A stretch of 64,000 nucleotides of DNA, taken from assembly GCA_963758335.1 (NCBI GenBank), contig CAVWVF010000004.1:1240001-1304000 (forward strand), given 5' to 3'. The notes beneath the pieces are model-generated. The model worked only from the letters and a program-made list of their open reading frames with translations. It made no database searches and was not told the DNA's origin. This DNA comes from Roseiarcus sp963758335 (GTDB lineage: Bacteria > Pseudomonadota > Alphaproteobacteria > Rhizobiales > Beijerinckiaceae). Position 1 is the stretch's first letter. Each line of letters opens with the position of its first letter. Shown one piece after another: positions 18,509 through 27,610 of this stretch. The position numbers and the translations under genes are program-made.

Positions 18509-18994
18509 ATGCCCGAGCCGTCCCCGCGTCCCGTCGCCCTCGTCGCTGCCGAAGCTCCGCCTCGGGCGAAGGCCTCGAACTACCCCGAGCCGTTCTATTC
18601 GCAGATGACGAAGCGGCAGAAGCGGCCGCTCGGCGACCTGTTCGGCCTGACCAATTTCGGCGTCAATCTGACGCGCATCGCCCCCGGCGGAGCTTCGGCG
18701 CTGCGCCACGCCCATACGAAGCAGGACGAGTTCGTCTTTATCCTCGAAGGCGCGCCGACCCTCGTCACCGATGCGGGCCGCACGCAGCTGAAGCCCGGAA
18801 TTTGCGCTGGCTTCAAGGCCGGGACGGGGGATGCGCATCATCTCCTCAACGAGACGGGAGAGGACGTGGTCTATCTCGAGATCGGCGACCGGACGCCGGG
18901 CGACGTGGCGACCTACCCGGACGACGACATCGCGGCCGCCTTCGTCGACGGCAGATGGCGCTTCACCCGCAAGGACGGGACGCCTTACGGCTGA
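18509..18994 (+). CDS. Cupin-domain protein
   Basis: A 161-residue single cupin. Motif 1 is visible as ALRHAHTKQDEFVFILEG (histidines and glutamate of a metal site) and motif 2 as GICAGFKAGTGDAHHLLNETG. No signal peptide is seen. Proteins of this layout are small metal-binding isomerases, dioxygenases or sensors, so no reaction can be assigned. A GGAGG site precedes ATG 18509. The gene stands alone, convergent with the cytochrome c gene. Between it and the IS66 element is a 7-bp stem-loop at 18263-18280 of unknown role. Confidence 0.85.
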   Translation: MPEPSPRPVALVAAEAPPRAKASNYPEPFYSQMTKRQKRPLGDLFGLTNFGVNLTRIAPGGASALRHAHTKQDEFVFILEGAPTLVTDAGRTQLKPGICAGFKAGTGDAHHLLNETGEDVVYLEIGDRTPGDVATYPDDDIAAAFVDGRWRFTRKDGTPYG

Positions 18995-19003
18995 GCTTCC
19001 GCC

Positions 19004-19357
19004 CTATCGGGCCTGGCTCGCGATATAGGCGGCGAGGTCCTTCGCCTCGCCGCGTCCGAGCTGCATGTCCGGCATCTTGGGGTGCGGGTCCATCAGGAAC
19101 GTCGCGATCTTGTCCGGGCCGAACCCCGGGATCCTGGCAATCGTGGCGAAGGTCGGCACATTGTCGGCGCCGTGCGTCTGATCGGGCGCGACGATATGGC
19201 ACGACGCGCACCACCGCTTCACCAATTGCTCCCCGTGGGCCACGTCGGCGGCCGCGGCCGCCGCGCTCGGCAGCGCAAGGCACAGCGCCAGAGCCGCGAT
19301 GCGCACAGAGGCTGCGGCGCGGCCGGCGCCTGGACGGCGGCCAGTCGGGTTCTTCAT
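19004..19357 (-). CDS. Small single-heme cytochrome c
   Basis: A 117-residue secreted protein. The signal peptide (about residues 18-38, VRIAALALCLALPSAAAAAA) is followed by the heme-attachment site CASCH at about residue 50. The distal methionine is probably in HPKMPDMQLGRGE. The C-terminal helix RGEAKDLAAYIASQ is typical of class I cytochromes c. Inferred role: periplasmic electron carrier; partner unknown. It lies downstream of glnA on the same strand but is separated from it by a terminator, so it has its own promoter or depends on readthrough. Confidence 0.9.
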   Translation of the reverse strand: MKNPTGRRPGAGRAAASVRIAALALCLALPSAAAAAADVAHGEQLVKRWCASCHIVAPDQTHGADNVPTFATIARIPGFGPDKIATFLMDPHPKMPDMQLGRGEAKDLAAYIASQAR

Positions 19358-19466
19358 GACGATCGGCTCCTATTGGCGCGCGCGGGCGCGAATTGAATCA
19401 ATGATCCGAGCAGGATAGGCCGCCGGGGCGGGGTCCGACAAAGCGGCGAAGCGTCGCGCCCCAAGC

Positions 19467-19490
19467 AAAAGGGCGGCCCGAGGGCCGCCC
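19467..19490 (-). terminator. Rho-independent terminator of glnBA
   Basis: GGGCGGCC-CGAG-GGCCGCCC at 19471-19490 forms an 8-bp GC stem. On the minus strand it is followed by TTTT (19467-19470), 25 bp after the glnA stop. Confidence 0.8.
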
Positions 19491-19514
19491 TGTCGTCCCG
19501 CTCAAGTCCAGGGC

Positions 19515-20924
19515 TCAGTAGGAATAGTACATGTCGAACTCGACCGGGTGCGGCGTCATCTCGAAGCGGTAGACGTCGGCCATCTTGAGCTCGATGTAGC
19601 TGTCGATGAAGTCGTCATCGAACACATCGCCCGCCTTGAGGAACGCGCGGTCCTTGTCGAGACTCGAGAGCGCTTCGCGCAAGGACCCGCAGACGGTCGG
19701 GATCTTCTTCAGCTCCTTCGGCGGCAGATCGTACAGGTCCTTGTCCATGGCCGAGCCCGGATCGACCTTGTTCCTGATGCCGTCGAGGCCGGCCATCAGC
19801 ATCGCCGCGAAGGCAAGGTAGGGATTCGCGGCCGGGTCTGGGAAACGAACCTCGACACGCTTGGCCTTCGGATTGGACGTCCACGGAATGCGGCAGGCGG
19901 CCGAGCGGTTGCGCACGGAATAAGCGAGCAACACCGGCGCTTCGAATTCCGGGACAAGGCGCTTGTAGCTGTTGGTCGTCGGGTTGGTGAAGCCGTTGAG
20001 CGCCTTGGCGTGCTTGATGACGCCGCCGATGTACCACAGGCATTCCTGGCTGAGGTCGGCGTAGAGGTTGCCGGCCATCGCTGGCTTGCCAGCCTTCCAG
20101 ATCGACTGGTGGACGTGCATGCCCGATCCGTTGTCGCCGTAGACCGGCTTCGGCATGAAGGTCGCCGTCTTGCCGTAGCTCTGGGCGACCATGTGGATGC
20201 AGTATTTGTAGATCTGCAGGTTGTCGGCCATGGTCGTTAGCGGGCCGAACTTGAGGCCGAGCTCATGCTGCGCGGACGCGACCTCGTGGTGGTGTTTCTC
20301 GACGACCGCGCCCATCTGCGCCATCGCCGCAAGCATTTCGCTGCGCATGTCCTGCGCCGAATCCTGCGGCGGAACCGGGAAGTAGCCGCCCTTGGTGCGC
20401 ATGCGGTGGCCGAGGTTGCCGCCTTCGTAGGCCGTGTCGGAATTGATCGGGAACTCGGTCGAGTTGAGCTGGAAGCCAGTGTTGTAGGGATCGGAGGCGA
20501 AGCGGACGTCGTCGAACACGAAGAACTCGGCCTCCGGACCGAAGAACGCTGTGTCGCCGATGCCGGTCGACTTCAGATAGGCCTCGGCCTTCTTGGCGAC
20601 GCCGCGCGGATCGCGATTGTAGGGTTGGCCGCTCGCAGGGTCGAGAATGTCGCAGTTCATGACCATTGTCGAAGCGGCCAAGAACGGGTCCATGCACGCC
20701 GAGGTCGGATCGGGCATGAGAGTCATGTCGGATTCGTTGATCGCCCTCCAGCCGGCGATCGAGGAGCCGTCGAAACCCAGCCCGTCGGCGAAAGCGTCGT
20801 CGTCGAACAGCGCCTGATCAAAAGTGCAGTGCTGCCACTTGCCGCGCGGGTCGGTGAAACGGAGATCGACATATTTGACGTCGTTGTCCTTGATCGCCTT
20901 CAGGACATCGTTGGCGGTCTTCAT
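19515..20924 (-). CDS. glnA: Glutamine synthetase type I
   Basis: A 469-residue glutamine synthetase, the usual length for alphaproteobacterial GlnA. It makes glutamine from glutamate, ammonia and ATP. Seen: the N-terminal beta-grasp region with FTDPRGKWQH and the latch region GFDGSSIAGW. The metal-binding segment is FFGPEAEFFVFD, and the ATP region is MPKPVYGDNGSGMHVHQSIW. The adenylylation tyrosine lies in DLYDLPPKELKK. The frame is open upstream, but ATG 20924 is chosen because it follows AAGGAAAGG and begins the canonical MKTANDVL. It is the second gene of the glnBA operon and is expected to be under nitrogen control. Confidence 0.96.
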   Translation of the reverse strand: MKTANDVLKAIKDNDVKYVDLRFTDPRGKWQHCTFDQALFDDDAFADGLGFDGSSIAGWRAINESDMTLMPDPTSACMDPFLAASTMVMNCDILDPASGQPYNRDPRGVAKKAEAYLKSTGIGDTAFFGPEAEFFVFDDVRFASDPYNTGFQLNSTEFPINSDTAYEGGNLGHRMRTKGGYFPVPPQDSAQDMRSEMLAAMAQMGAVVEKHHHEVASAQHELGLKFGPLTTMADNLQIYKYCIHMVAQSYGKTATFMPKPVYGDNGSGMHVHQSIWKAGKPAMAGNLYADLSQECLWYIGGVIKHAKALNGFTNPTTNSYKRLVPEFEAPVLLAYSVRNRSAACRIPWTSNPKAKRVEVRFPDPAANPYLAFAAMLMAGLDGIRNKVDPGSAMDKDLYDLPPKELKKIPTVCGSLREALSSLDKDRAFLKAGDVFDDDFIDSYIELKMADVYRFEMTPHPVEFDMYYSY

Positions 20925-21010
20925 GGTTTGCCTTTCCTTGAGATTAAAACTGGTTTGTTCCCGCCCGCCGCTGCCGCGGCGAGTAGCCCGTTGATGGTTC
21001 GCAATGGTCA

Positions 21011-21349
21011 TCAGATCGCGTCCGCGCCGGTCTCGCCGGTGCGGATCCGGATGGCTTCCTCGATTTGCGATACAAATATCTTGCCATCGCCGATGCGCCC
21101 GGTCTGAGCGGCGTTGCGGATCGCCTCGATCGCGGACGGCAGGTTCTCATCGGCGACAACGAGCTCGATCTTCACCTTGGGCAGAAAGTCGACCACGTAT
21201 TCGGCGCCGCGATAGAGCTCGGTGTGCCCTTTTTGGCGGCCGAAGCCCTTGGCCTCGATGACGGTGATGCCTTGTATGCCAGCTTCTCGAAGCGCTTCCT
21301 TCACTTCATCGAGCTTGAACGGCTTGATGATCGCTTCGATCTTCTTCAT
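21011..21349 (-). CDS. glnB: Nitrogen regulatory protein P-II
   Basis: A 112-residue PII signal protein that senses 2-oxoglutarate, ATP/ADP and glutamine status and controls NtrB/NtrC and the GlnE adenylyltransferase. Seen: MKKIEAIIKPFKLDEVKEAL at the start, the T-loop with uridylylation site Tyr51 (YRGAEYVVDF), and the nucleotide-binding GDGKIFV near the C-terminus. The length is exactly canonical. glnA follows 86 bp later on the same strand, and an NtrC-like dyad lies upstream. The pair forms the classic glnBA operon. Confidence 0.96.
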   Translation of the reverse strand: MKKIEAIIKPFKLDEVKEALREAGIQGITVIEAKGFGRQKGHTELYRGAEYVVDFLPKVKIELVVADENLPSAIEAIRNAAQTGRIGDGKIFVSQIEEAIRIRTGETGADAI

Positions 21350-21485
21350 TGCGGCGAAACTCCGGTCCCCACGGCCCCGTCGGCCGTTTGAGCCGCCGGA
21401 GAGCGGGAGGGCTCTTAGCATCCGCTCGCGGATCGCGCCATGGGGCGCCTTCAAAGGCGTCGCAACCGACTTCCGGTCAGAACGC

Positions 21486-21502
21486 TGCACTGTTCTTGTG
21501 CA
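21486..21502 (-). promoter_or_regulatory. NtrC-like binding dyad upstream of glnB
   Basis: TGCACTGTTCTTGTGCA matches the enteric NtrC pattern TGCAC-N7-GTGCA with perfect half-sites, 137 bp before the glnB start. A sigma-54 promoter with correct spacing was not found between site and gene, so the activation mode is open. Confidence 0.5.
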
Positions 21503-21525
21503 AAACGATGCAAAATGCGCCCCGA

Positions 21526-21945
21526 TTATACGGTCGGACCCCATTCACCAGAGGCGAAAATCCGCCACGACATGAGGCCGGCCTTGGCGACCACCACGCG
21601 CCCGGATTTTGCCGCGGCCACGAGATGGGCGAAAACCAGCGGCCGGCGCCAAGCCATTGGCTTATCGGGCGGGCAAACCGCGCGGTATTCGTCGCTATCC
21701 GCATCCTCCATCAGAATCACGCCGGCCAGATCCGGCCTGAACACGCGGGAAAGATCGCGTCGAGTCAGCCATTCGCACTCGAAGTCGCGGCACACCTGCG
21801 GGCGGTCGGAGTATATGACGCAGCCGCCCGCGAGACTGCAACTCGCGCACAAGGGACCGGCCGGTTTCCTCAGCTCCGCAATCTCCAATGCCGAGCAGCA
21901 CATCGTACATGATCCGCAGGCTTTGCCTGGAGCGACAGCCATCAA
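21526..21945 (-). CDS. YkgJ-type zinc/iron cysteine-cluster protein
   Basis: A 139-residue protein with eight clustered cysteines in its first half: CGSCTMCC, CASC, CVIYSDRPQVC and FECEW. This CxxCxxCC...C arrangement is that of the YkgJ (CxxCxxCC) family, thought to bind zinc or an iron-sulfur centre. Biochemical function is unknown. The C-terminal half is hydrophobic and basic with no motif recognised. The gene ends close to the glnB regulatory region and is divergent from fabD, with about 180 bp between the two starts. Confidence 0.82.
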   Translation of the reverse strand: MMAVAPGKACGSCTMCCSALEIAELRKPAGPLCASCSLAGGCVIYSDRPQVCRDFECEWLTRRDLSRVFRPDLAGVILMEDADSDEYRAVCPPDKPMAWRRPLVFAHLVAAAKSGRVVVAKAGLMSWRIFASGEWGPTV

Positions 21946-22125
21946 TCAACCCCGGTCTTCGGCCCAAAACCCCAAATCGACCTGACGCGTTTCCCCTATC
22001 ATGCTTTGGTCGTAAGCGAGAGGGAATTGCAGCGGGCGGTGGCGGAAGAGTGCGGGACCGCATGACTTCCCTTGACAGCGCGAGCGAACCTGTGTCTTTC
22101 CGCGCCCGGCAAAGCGGAGGTCTTC

Positions 22126-23088
22126 ATGAAGACGGCCTTGGTGTTTCCAGGTCAGGGGTCGCAAACGGTCGGGATGGGCAAGATGCTTGCCGACGATTTT
22201 CCGGTCGCGCGCGAGATCTTCGACCGCGTTGACGCGGCGCTTTCGCAAAAGCTCTCCAAGCTTATGTTCGAGGGTCCCGATTCTGAGCTGACGTTGACCG
22301 CGAACGCCCAGCCCGCTCTGATGGCTTCAAGTATCGCATCGCTCAAGGTCTTGGAAAGGGAGTCCGGTCTTAATGTTCGCGAAGATGTGGATTTTGTAGC
22401 CGGCCATTCGCTGGGAGAATACTCCGCCCTTTGCGCGGCAGGCTCCCTGACGCTTGAAGACGCCGCCGAGTTGTTGCGTCTGCGCGGCGAGGCGATGCAG
22501 ACGGCTGTTCCCGTCGGCGACGGCGCGATGTCGGCCATCCTCGGCCTTGAATTCGGCGTCGTCGCGATGATTGCAACGCAGGCGGCTAGTGATCTTTATT
22601 TGACTGGCGCAGTTTGCCAAGCCGCGAACGACAACGGCGGCGGACAGGTGATCATCTCAGGGACAAGAGAAGCGGTCGAACGGGCAATGGAGCTCGCCAA
22701 ACTGGCCGGCGCCAAGCGGGCTCTCCCTCTGCCGGTGTCGGCGCCATTCCACTGTACGTTGATGCGCCCCGCGGCGCTCGCGATGGAGGCGGCCTTGCAG
22801 CATGTCGCGATCCGCCGGCCCAAGCCGCCTCTCGTCGCCAATGTTTCGGCGTCCGCTGTTGATGATCCTGAGGCCATCCGATCCGGGCTGGTCGCGCAAG
22901 TAACCGGGACCGTGCGTTGGCGCGAGAGCGTCGCTTATATGAGGGCGCAGGGCGTTACGCGCTTCGTCGAGGTGGGAACCGGCAAGGTGCTGGCCGGCCT
23001 GATCAAGCGGATTGCGGAGGGCGTGACTGTCCTCAACGTCGGGACGCCTGCCGATGTGGCAGCGTTCAACGTCGCAGCAAACCTCTGA
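22126..23088 (+). CDS. fabD: Malonyl-CoA:ACP transacylase
   Basis: A 320-residue transacylase that loads malonate onto acyl carrier protein for fatty-acid elongation. Seen: the N-terminal signature ALVFPGQGSQTVGMG, the nucleophile Ser95 in GHSLGEYSAL, and the catalytic histidine in VSAPFHCTLM. The family QVIISGT segment is also present. ATG 22126 is chosen over an upstream in-frame ATG because a GGAGG sits 5 bp before it. It heads the fabD-fabG-acpP-fabF cluster. Codon use here is somewhat richer in A/T than in neighbouring genes, but the order is the common one. Confidence 0.95.
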   Translation: MKTALVFPGQGSQTVGMGKMLADDFPVAREIFDRVDAALSQKLSKLMFEGPDSELTLTANAQPALMASSIASLKVLERESGLNVREDVDFVAGHSLGEYSALCAAGSLTLEDAAELLRLRGEAMQTAVPVGDGAMSAILGLEFGVVAMIATQAASDLYLTGAVCQAANDNGGGQVIISGTREAVERAMELAKLAGAKRALPLPVSAPFHCTLMRPAALAMEAALQHVAIRRPKPPLVANVSASAVDDPEAIRSGLVAQVTGTVRWRESVAYMRAQGVTRFVEVGTGKVLAGLIKRIAEGVTVLNVGTPADVAAFNVAANL

Positions 23089-23111
23089 AAAGAGGCTGAG
23101 GGGGCCGAACT

Positions 23112-23850
23112 GTGTTCGATCTGACAGGCAGGACTGCCTTGATCACGGGAGCCTCAGGAGGGCTGGGAGGCGCGATAGCCCACGCGCTTCACGCTCGGGG
23201 CGCAACGCTTGCACTCTCCGGCACGCGCCGTGACGCCCTTGAGACTCTCGCCTCCGACTTGAAAAGCCGAGCGCACGTCGCGCCCTGCGACCTTTCGGAC
23301 GCGGAATCGGTCGAAGCACTCGTTCCATCGGCCGAAGCCGCACTCGGGTCCGTGGACATCTTGGTGAACAACGCGGGCGTGACGCGTGATAACCTCTTCA
23401 TGCGGATGAAAGACGCAGAATGGGACTCCGTCCTGGCGATTGACTTGACCGCGGCCTTCCGCCTGTCGCGTGCGGCGCTTAAAGGCATGATGAAGCGTCG
23501 CTATGGCAGGATCATCAACATTAGTTCGATCGTGGGGGTTAAGGGCAACCCTGGTCAGAGCAATTATGCGGCGGCCAAGGCTGGACTAATTGGAATGTCC
23601 AAGGCGCTCGCGGCAGAGGTCGCCTCGCGAGGGATTACCGTCAATTGCATAGCGCCTGGCTTCATCGCCAGCCCGATGACGGATGCGCTGAACGACAAAC
23701 AGCGCGAGTTCGATCCTCGCTTCGGTGCCGATGGGACGGCTCGGCGCGGGGTCCGACATCGGCTTCGCCGCTGTTTATTTGGCGAGTTCCGAAGCGTCGT
23801 ACATTACCGGTCAGACGCTGCACGTCAACGGTGGAATGACAATGATTTGA
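23112..23850 (+). pseudogene. fabG: 3-oxoacyl-ACP reductase, with a 3' frameshift
   Basis: An SDR-family ketoreductase that reduces 3-oxoacyl-ACP with NADPH. Seen: the cofactor motif TGASGGLG, NNAGVTRDNL, the catalytic Ser in INISSIVG and Tyr/Lys in SNYAAAKAG. About 200 residues in, after DALNDKQRE near 23706-23710, the frame changes. The true ending (ASVPMGRLG, then SYITGQTLHVNGGMTMI) is in another frame and stops at 23850. As written, the product would have an unrelated tail ending at 23873. FabG is normally essential, so this indel is most likely a sequence error. Otherwise the organism needs another FabG. Confidence 0.85.
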
Positions 23851-24114
23851 GATGGTTAACGATAGACGCGTAACCTGCGGGAAGGTCGTGGTAGGCCCCT
23901 CTCGCCTTGGGGAAGAAGATATGCTATCGACCGCGTTTGTCACCGGGCCGGGCAGGGCCGGCGGGAATTTCGAGCGTCGGCGTCATCGGAATCCGCACGA
24001 GACTTGAGCCGCCTCGCGAGGAGCGGACCGTTGAACGGTTGCGGGGGGTCGATCGGGGATACGGGGAATTTTTACAACGCGGGCGAAGTCCCGACGCATA
24101 AAGGAAATAAAGAG

Positions 24115-24357
24115 ATGAGCGATGTTGCAGAGCGGGTCAAGAAAATCGTCGTGGAGCATCTGGGCGTGGAGGCGGACAAAGTCGTCGACAGCGCCAATTT
24201 CATAGATGATCTGGGCGCCGATTCGCTCGACACGGTTGAACTTGTTATGGCCTTCGAGGAGGAATTCGGCGTCGAGATCCCCGATGATCAGGCAGAGACA
24301 ATCGTCACCGTGGGGGATGCAGTCAAATTCCTGGAGAAGGCGTCCGCGAGTAAGTGA
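24115..24357 (+). CDS. acpP: Acyl carrier protein
   Basis: An 80-residue acidic carrier protein that holds growing acyl chains through 4'-phosphopantetheine. The attachment serine is Ser37 in GADSLDTVELVMAFEEEF, a perfect family motif. The start ATG 24115 follows AAAGGAAATAAAGAG and gives the standard length. It lies between fabG and fabF in the fatty-acid synthesis cluster. A 13-bp perfect dyad (ACCGTT-G-AACGGT, 24027-24039) lies 75 bp upstream; its role is unknown. Confidence 0.97.
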   Translation: MSDVAERVKKIVVEHLGVEADKVVDSANFIDDLGADSLDTVELVMAFEEEFGVEIPDDQAETIVTVGDAVKFLEKASASK

Positions 24358-24525
24358 TTGGCAGCCCTGCCGAGCCGACTTGTCGCCGCTCGTCGTTAAG
24401 CCGTATCGCCTTCGAGCACGCAAGGGCCGGCGTTTCGTCCGGCCTTTGTCGCGTTAAGGCTGATGTGCCATAGGGACGGAGCGCACTGTGAAAACCAGGC
24501 TGGATTGCACGCCGAGACGGATCGA

Positions 24526-25785
24526 ATGAAGCGGGTCGTGATCACCGGCCTTGGGATGGTGACGCCGCTGGCTTGCGGAGTTGAGGCGAGCTGGCGTCGT
24601 CTTCTAGCAGGTGACTCCGGTGCTGCGCGCGTCGAGAACTTTGACGTCTCCGATCTCCCCTGCCAGATCGCGACGCAAGTCCCCCGCGGCGATGCGCCCG
24701 ACGCCTTCGATCCCGACGACTGGATGGACCCCAAGGAACGGCGCCGCGTGGACGACTTTATCGCCTACGGCATGAGCGCGGCGACTCAGGCTTTACGAGA
24801 CGCCAACTGGGCGCCGGAAACCTACGAGGAACAGATCGAGACGGGCGTATTGATCGGATCGGGAATTGGGGGCTTGGGGGGAATTTATGACGCCTCGATA
24901 ACTTTGCATGAGAAAGGACCGCGACGCATTTCGCCCTTCTTCATTCCAGGAAGGCTGATCAATCTGGTAAGCGGTCAGGTCTCCATCGCTCACAATCTGA
25001 AAGGTCCAAATCACTCGGTGGTCACTGCATGTTCGACCGGGGCGCATGCGATCGGGGACGCCGGGAGGATTATTGCGCTTGGCGACGCCAATGTGATGGT
25101 GGCGGGTGGGGCGGAGTCCGCGGTGAACCGGCTTTCGCTTGCAGGCTTTTCGGCCTGTCGCGCGCTGTCGACCGGCTTTAACGACAGACCGAAGAAGGCT
25201 TCGCGCCCTTATGACCGCGATCGCGACGGCTTTGTCATGGGTGAAGGCGCGGGCTGCGTCGTGCTGGAGGAACTCGAGCACGCGAGGGCTCGGGGCGCTC
25301 ATATCTACGCCGAACTCGTTGGCTACGGCTTGTCGGGGGACGCCTACCATATCACTTCGCCTGCGCCAGACGGCGACGGCGCCTTCCGTTCGATGAGCGC
25401 TGCGGTGAACCGGGCCGGTATGTCTGTCGACGAAATCGACTACGTCAACGCCCATGGCACCTCCACGCCGGTCGGGGATGAAATCGAACTGCGGGCGGTT
25501 GAGCGACTGCTCGGCAACTCTGCTGGAAAGACGACGATGTCGTCGACCAAGTCATCGATCGGCCATCTTCTCGGAGCGGCGGGAGCAGTCGAGGCGATAT
25601 TTTCAATCCTCGCAATTCGAGATCAAATCGCCCCTCCGACCCTGAATCTCGACAATCCTTCCGTCGAAACAGCGATCGACCTCGCGCCCCATGCCGCGCG
25701 CACGCGGCCGATTCACGCGGCGCTCTCCAACTCGTTTGGATTTGGCGGAACGAATGCGTCGCTCATCTTCCGCGCCATCACCTGA
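24526..25785 (+). CDS. fabF: 3-oxoacyl-ACP synthase II
   Basis: A 419-residue condensing enzyme (KAS II) that elongates acyl-ACP with malonyl-ACP. The catalytic triad is visible: Cys169 in VVTACSTGAHA, His in NAHGTSTPVGD and His in SIGHLLGAAGAVE. The glycine-rich ending SFGFGGTNASL is also present. ATG 24526 begins the canonical MKRVVITGLGMVTPL; the open frame extends 21 codons upstream but without a family match. It follows acpP by 168 bp. Length and motifs are normal. Confidence 0.96.
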   Translation: MKRVVITGLGMVTPLACGVEASWRRLLAGDSGAARVENFDVSDLPCQIATQVPRGDAPDAFDPDDWMDPKERRRVDDFIAYGMSAATQALRDANWAPETYEEQIETGVLIGSGIGGLGGIYDASITLHEKGPRRISPFFIPGRLINLVSGQVSIAHNLKGPNHSVVTACSTGAHAIGDAGRIIALGDANVMVAGGAESAVNRLSLAGFSACRALSTGFNDRPKKASRPYDRDRDGFVMGEGAGCVVLEELEHARARGAHIYAELVGYGLSGDAYHITSPAPDGDGAFRSMSAAVNRAGMSVDEIDYVNAHGTSTPVGDEIELRAVERLLGNSAGKTTMSSTKSSIGHLLGAAGAVEAIFSILAIRDQIAPPTLNLDNPSVETAIDLAPHAARTRPIHAALSNSFGFGGTNASLIFRAIT

Positions 25786-25922
25786 CGAATGCTTGGTGAT
25801 TCGTCGTTTCGTCAAAACGCGAGGTCATGTAGAGTTCGTTCGGGCTGCCGCGAGAGCGCATCGAACCGAGCGCGGGCCTTAGCGCGCGACGTGACGGCAT
25901 CAGTCGGGAGGCCGACGGCGAT

Positions 25923-27593
25923 ATGAGCGGACAATCGAGCAGTGGTGGGAACGATCCTCGGCGGCGCGCGAGCCTTTTCGGCCGCGCTCTCAAGCCGCCT
26001 TCCGATCGGAGCAACTCGTCGCCGCCCCTCGGAAAGGAGCCAAGGCCGCCTCATCATTCGACCCTTTCAACCGTGAGCGGATTTCTGACGTTCGTCCTCG
26101 TCGGAGCCCTCCTGGCGATCGGAGCGGTCGCCTGGCTGATGATGGAGGCGAGAAAGCCCGGCCCGCTGACAGCGGACAAGATCGTCAATATCGTCCGCGA
26201 GGACGACGGCAGCATCGCCGAACAGCTCGAACGCGCCGGGGTGATCGATAGTGCAACTTGGTTCAGCCTGCTCGCTCTGCTCGACGGCAATCGAAGCGTG
26301 CTGAAGCGTGGCGAATACGAGTTCAAGGCCGGGGTCAGCATGAACGAGATCGAGAGCCTGCTGGCCTCCCGTCGCGTGGTGCAGCACAAGCTCACGATCC
26401 CCGAGGGTCTGACCAGCGAGCAGATCGTTCAGCGACTTCGCGACGACGACGTTCTCGCCGGCGACATCAAGGAGACCCCGCGCGAGGGCTCGCTGATGCC
26501 GGACACCTACTACTTCGAACGGGGCGACACCCGCCAGTCCCTCCTGACGCGGATGGCGAAGGCGCAGACCAAGATCGTCGATGAAATCTGGAAGAGACGT
26601 GCGCCGGATCTTCCCATCAGGTCGCCGGGCGAAATGGTCACCCTCGCTTCGATCGTCGAAAAGGAGACCGGCAGGGCCGACGAACGGCCGCATGTGGCCG
26701 GCGTCTTCGTCAATCGATTGCAGAAGCACATGCGGCTGGAGTCCGATCCGACGATCGTTTACGGTCTCGTTTTCGGCAAGGGCACGCTCGGGCACTCCAT
26801 CACGAAGGCGGAAGTCAATCAGGCCACGCCTTACAACACCTATATCGTCGACGGACTTCCACCAGGGCCCATTGCCAACCCCGGCAAGGCGGCGCTCGAG
26901 GCGGTCGCCAACCCTACCCGCCGCAAGGACCTGTATTTCGTGGCTGACGGAACTGGGGGTCACGTCTTCGCCAACTCGTTCGAGCAGCACCTGAAGAATG
27001 TCGCTCGTTGGCGGCAGATCGAGAAGGACGCCAAGGACCGGCTTGCTCCGGATGTGACCCCGCCCACCGCTCCCGCCATCCACGGAGCCCTCGAACCCGG
27101 TGACCCGGCTTCGTTCGGCGCTCTCGCTGCGCCCACGGCGTCGCGCGCGGCTTCCTCCGTCGTTCTCGCCCGCCTCGCCAAGATCGGCGCGAGCCGGAAC
27201 GCTCTGGACTCGGCCATGGCGTCGCTTTCATCGGCGGCCGCCGGCGCCAAGTCGATTGAGGAGCTCGGCGCCGTCGTTGCAGGAGTCAACGACGCGCCAG
27301 CCGAGGGCGACGCGTTCGCTGACGCAGATTCGAGCGACGCCGGTCCCGTCGCTTCCGTTCCACTTTCTCCGGCCATGCTGGCCGACCAGAAAGCGCGCGG
27401 GGCGAAATACGGAACGCCGACGCTGCCGGCCTCCGACAATGCGAACGCCCTCGCCGCGAGCCCGGCGCAGCCGCCGACTGCGTCCGGTCGGCCGCGGATT
27501 TATGACGCGTCCGAAGGGACGAAGCTCGATCCGCTGCTCAACAAGACCTACGATCTCAGCTACGGCAAGGTCGTCCCAGCGTTGCGCCAGTAA
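25923..27593 (+). CDS. mltG: Endolytic murein transglycosylase
   Basis: A 556-residue inner-membrane protein of the YceG/MltG family, which cleaves nascent peptidoglycan and sets glycan chain length. Seen: a basic cytoplasmic N-terminus and a single membrane segment at about residues 53-76 (FLTFVLVGALLAIGAVAWLM). The YceG domain has GEYEFKAGVSMNEIESLL, LMPDTYYFERG, the catalytic glutamate in LASIVEKETGRADER and LESDPTIVYGL. The C-terminal 170 residues are Ala/Ser-rich, low in complexity and longer than in E. coli. The place after fabF is the usual Rhizobiales context. The frame is intact. Confidence 0.93.
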   Translation: MSGQSSSGGNDPRRRASLFGRALKPPSDRSNSSPPLGKEPRPPHHSTLSTVSGFLTFVLVGALLAIGAVAWLMMEARKPGPLTADKIVNIVREDDGSIAEQLERAGVIDSATWFSLLALLDGNRSVLKRGEYEFKAGVSMNEIESLLASRRVVQHKLTIPEGLTSEQIVQRLRDDDVLAGDIKETPREGSLMPDTYYFERGDTRQSLLTRMAKAQTKIVDEIWKRRAPDLPIRSPGEMVTLASIVEKETGRADERPHVAGVFVNRLQKHMRLESDPTIVYGLVFGKGTLGHSITKAEVNQATPYNTYIVDGLPPGPIANPGKAALEAVANPTRRKDLYFVADGTGGHVFANSFEQHLKNVARWRQIEKDAKDRLAPDVTPPTAPAIHGALEPGDPASFGALAAPTASRAASSVVLARLAKIGASRNALDSAMASLSSAAAGAKSIEELGAVVAGVNDAPAEGDAFADADSSDAGPVASVPLSPAMLADQKARGAKYGTPTLPASDNANALAASPAQPPTASGRPRIYDASEGTKLDPLLNKTYDLSYGKVVPALRQ

Positions 27594-27610
27594 GCGCGCC
27601 GCGCCGCTAG

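Noticed and set aside
21350..21485. Possible sigma-54 promoter for glnB
   Set aside because: The only GG...GC pair on the minus strand (in CCGGAAGTCGGTTGC) has a 9-bp instead of a 10-bp gap and lacks the rest of the consensus.
24027..24039. Perfect 13-bp dyad upstream of acpP as a fatty-acid regulator operator
   Set aside because: No known operator of this sequence comes to mind, and short dyads are expected by chance. It is recorded only within the acpP entry.
22126..25785. Somewhat lower GC in the fatty-acid cluster, suggesting horizontal transfer
   Set aside because: Gene order and sequences are those expected for Hyphomicrobiales housekeeping genes. The composition difference is modest and was judged by eye only.
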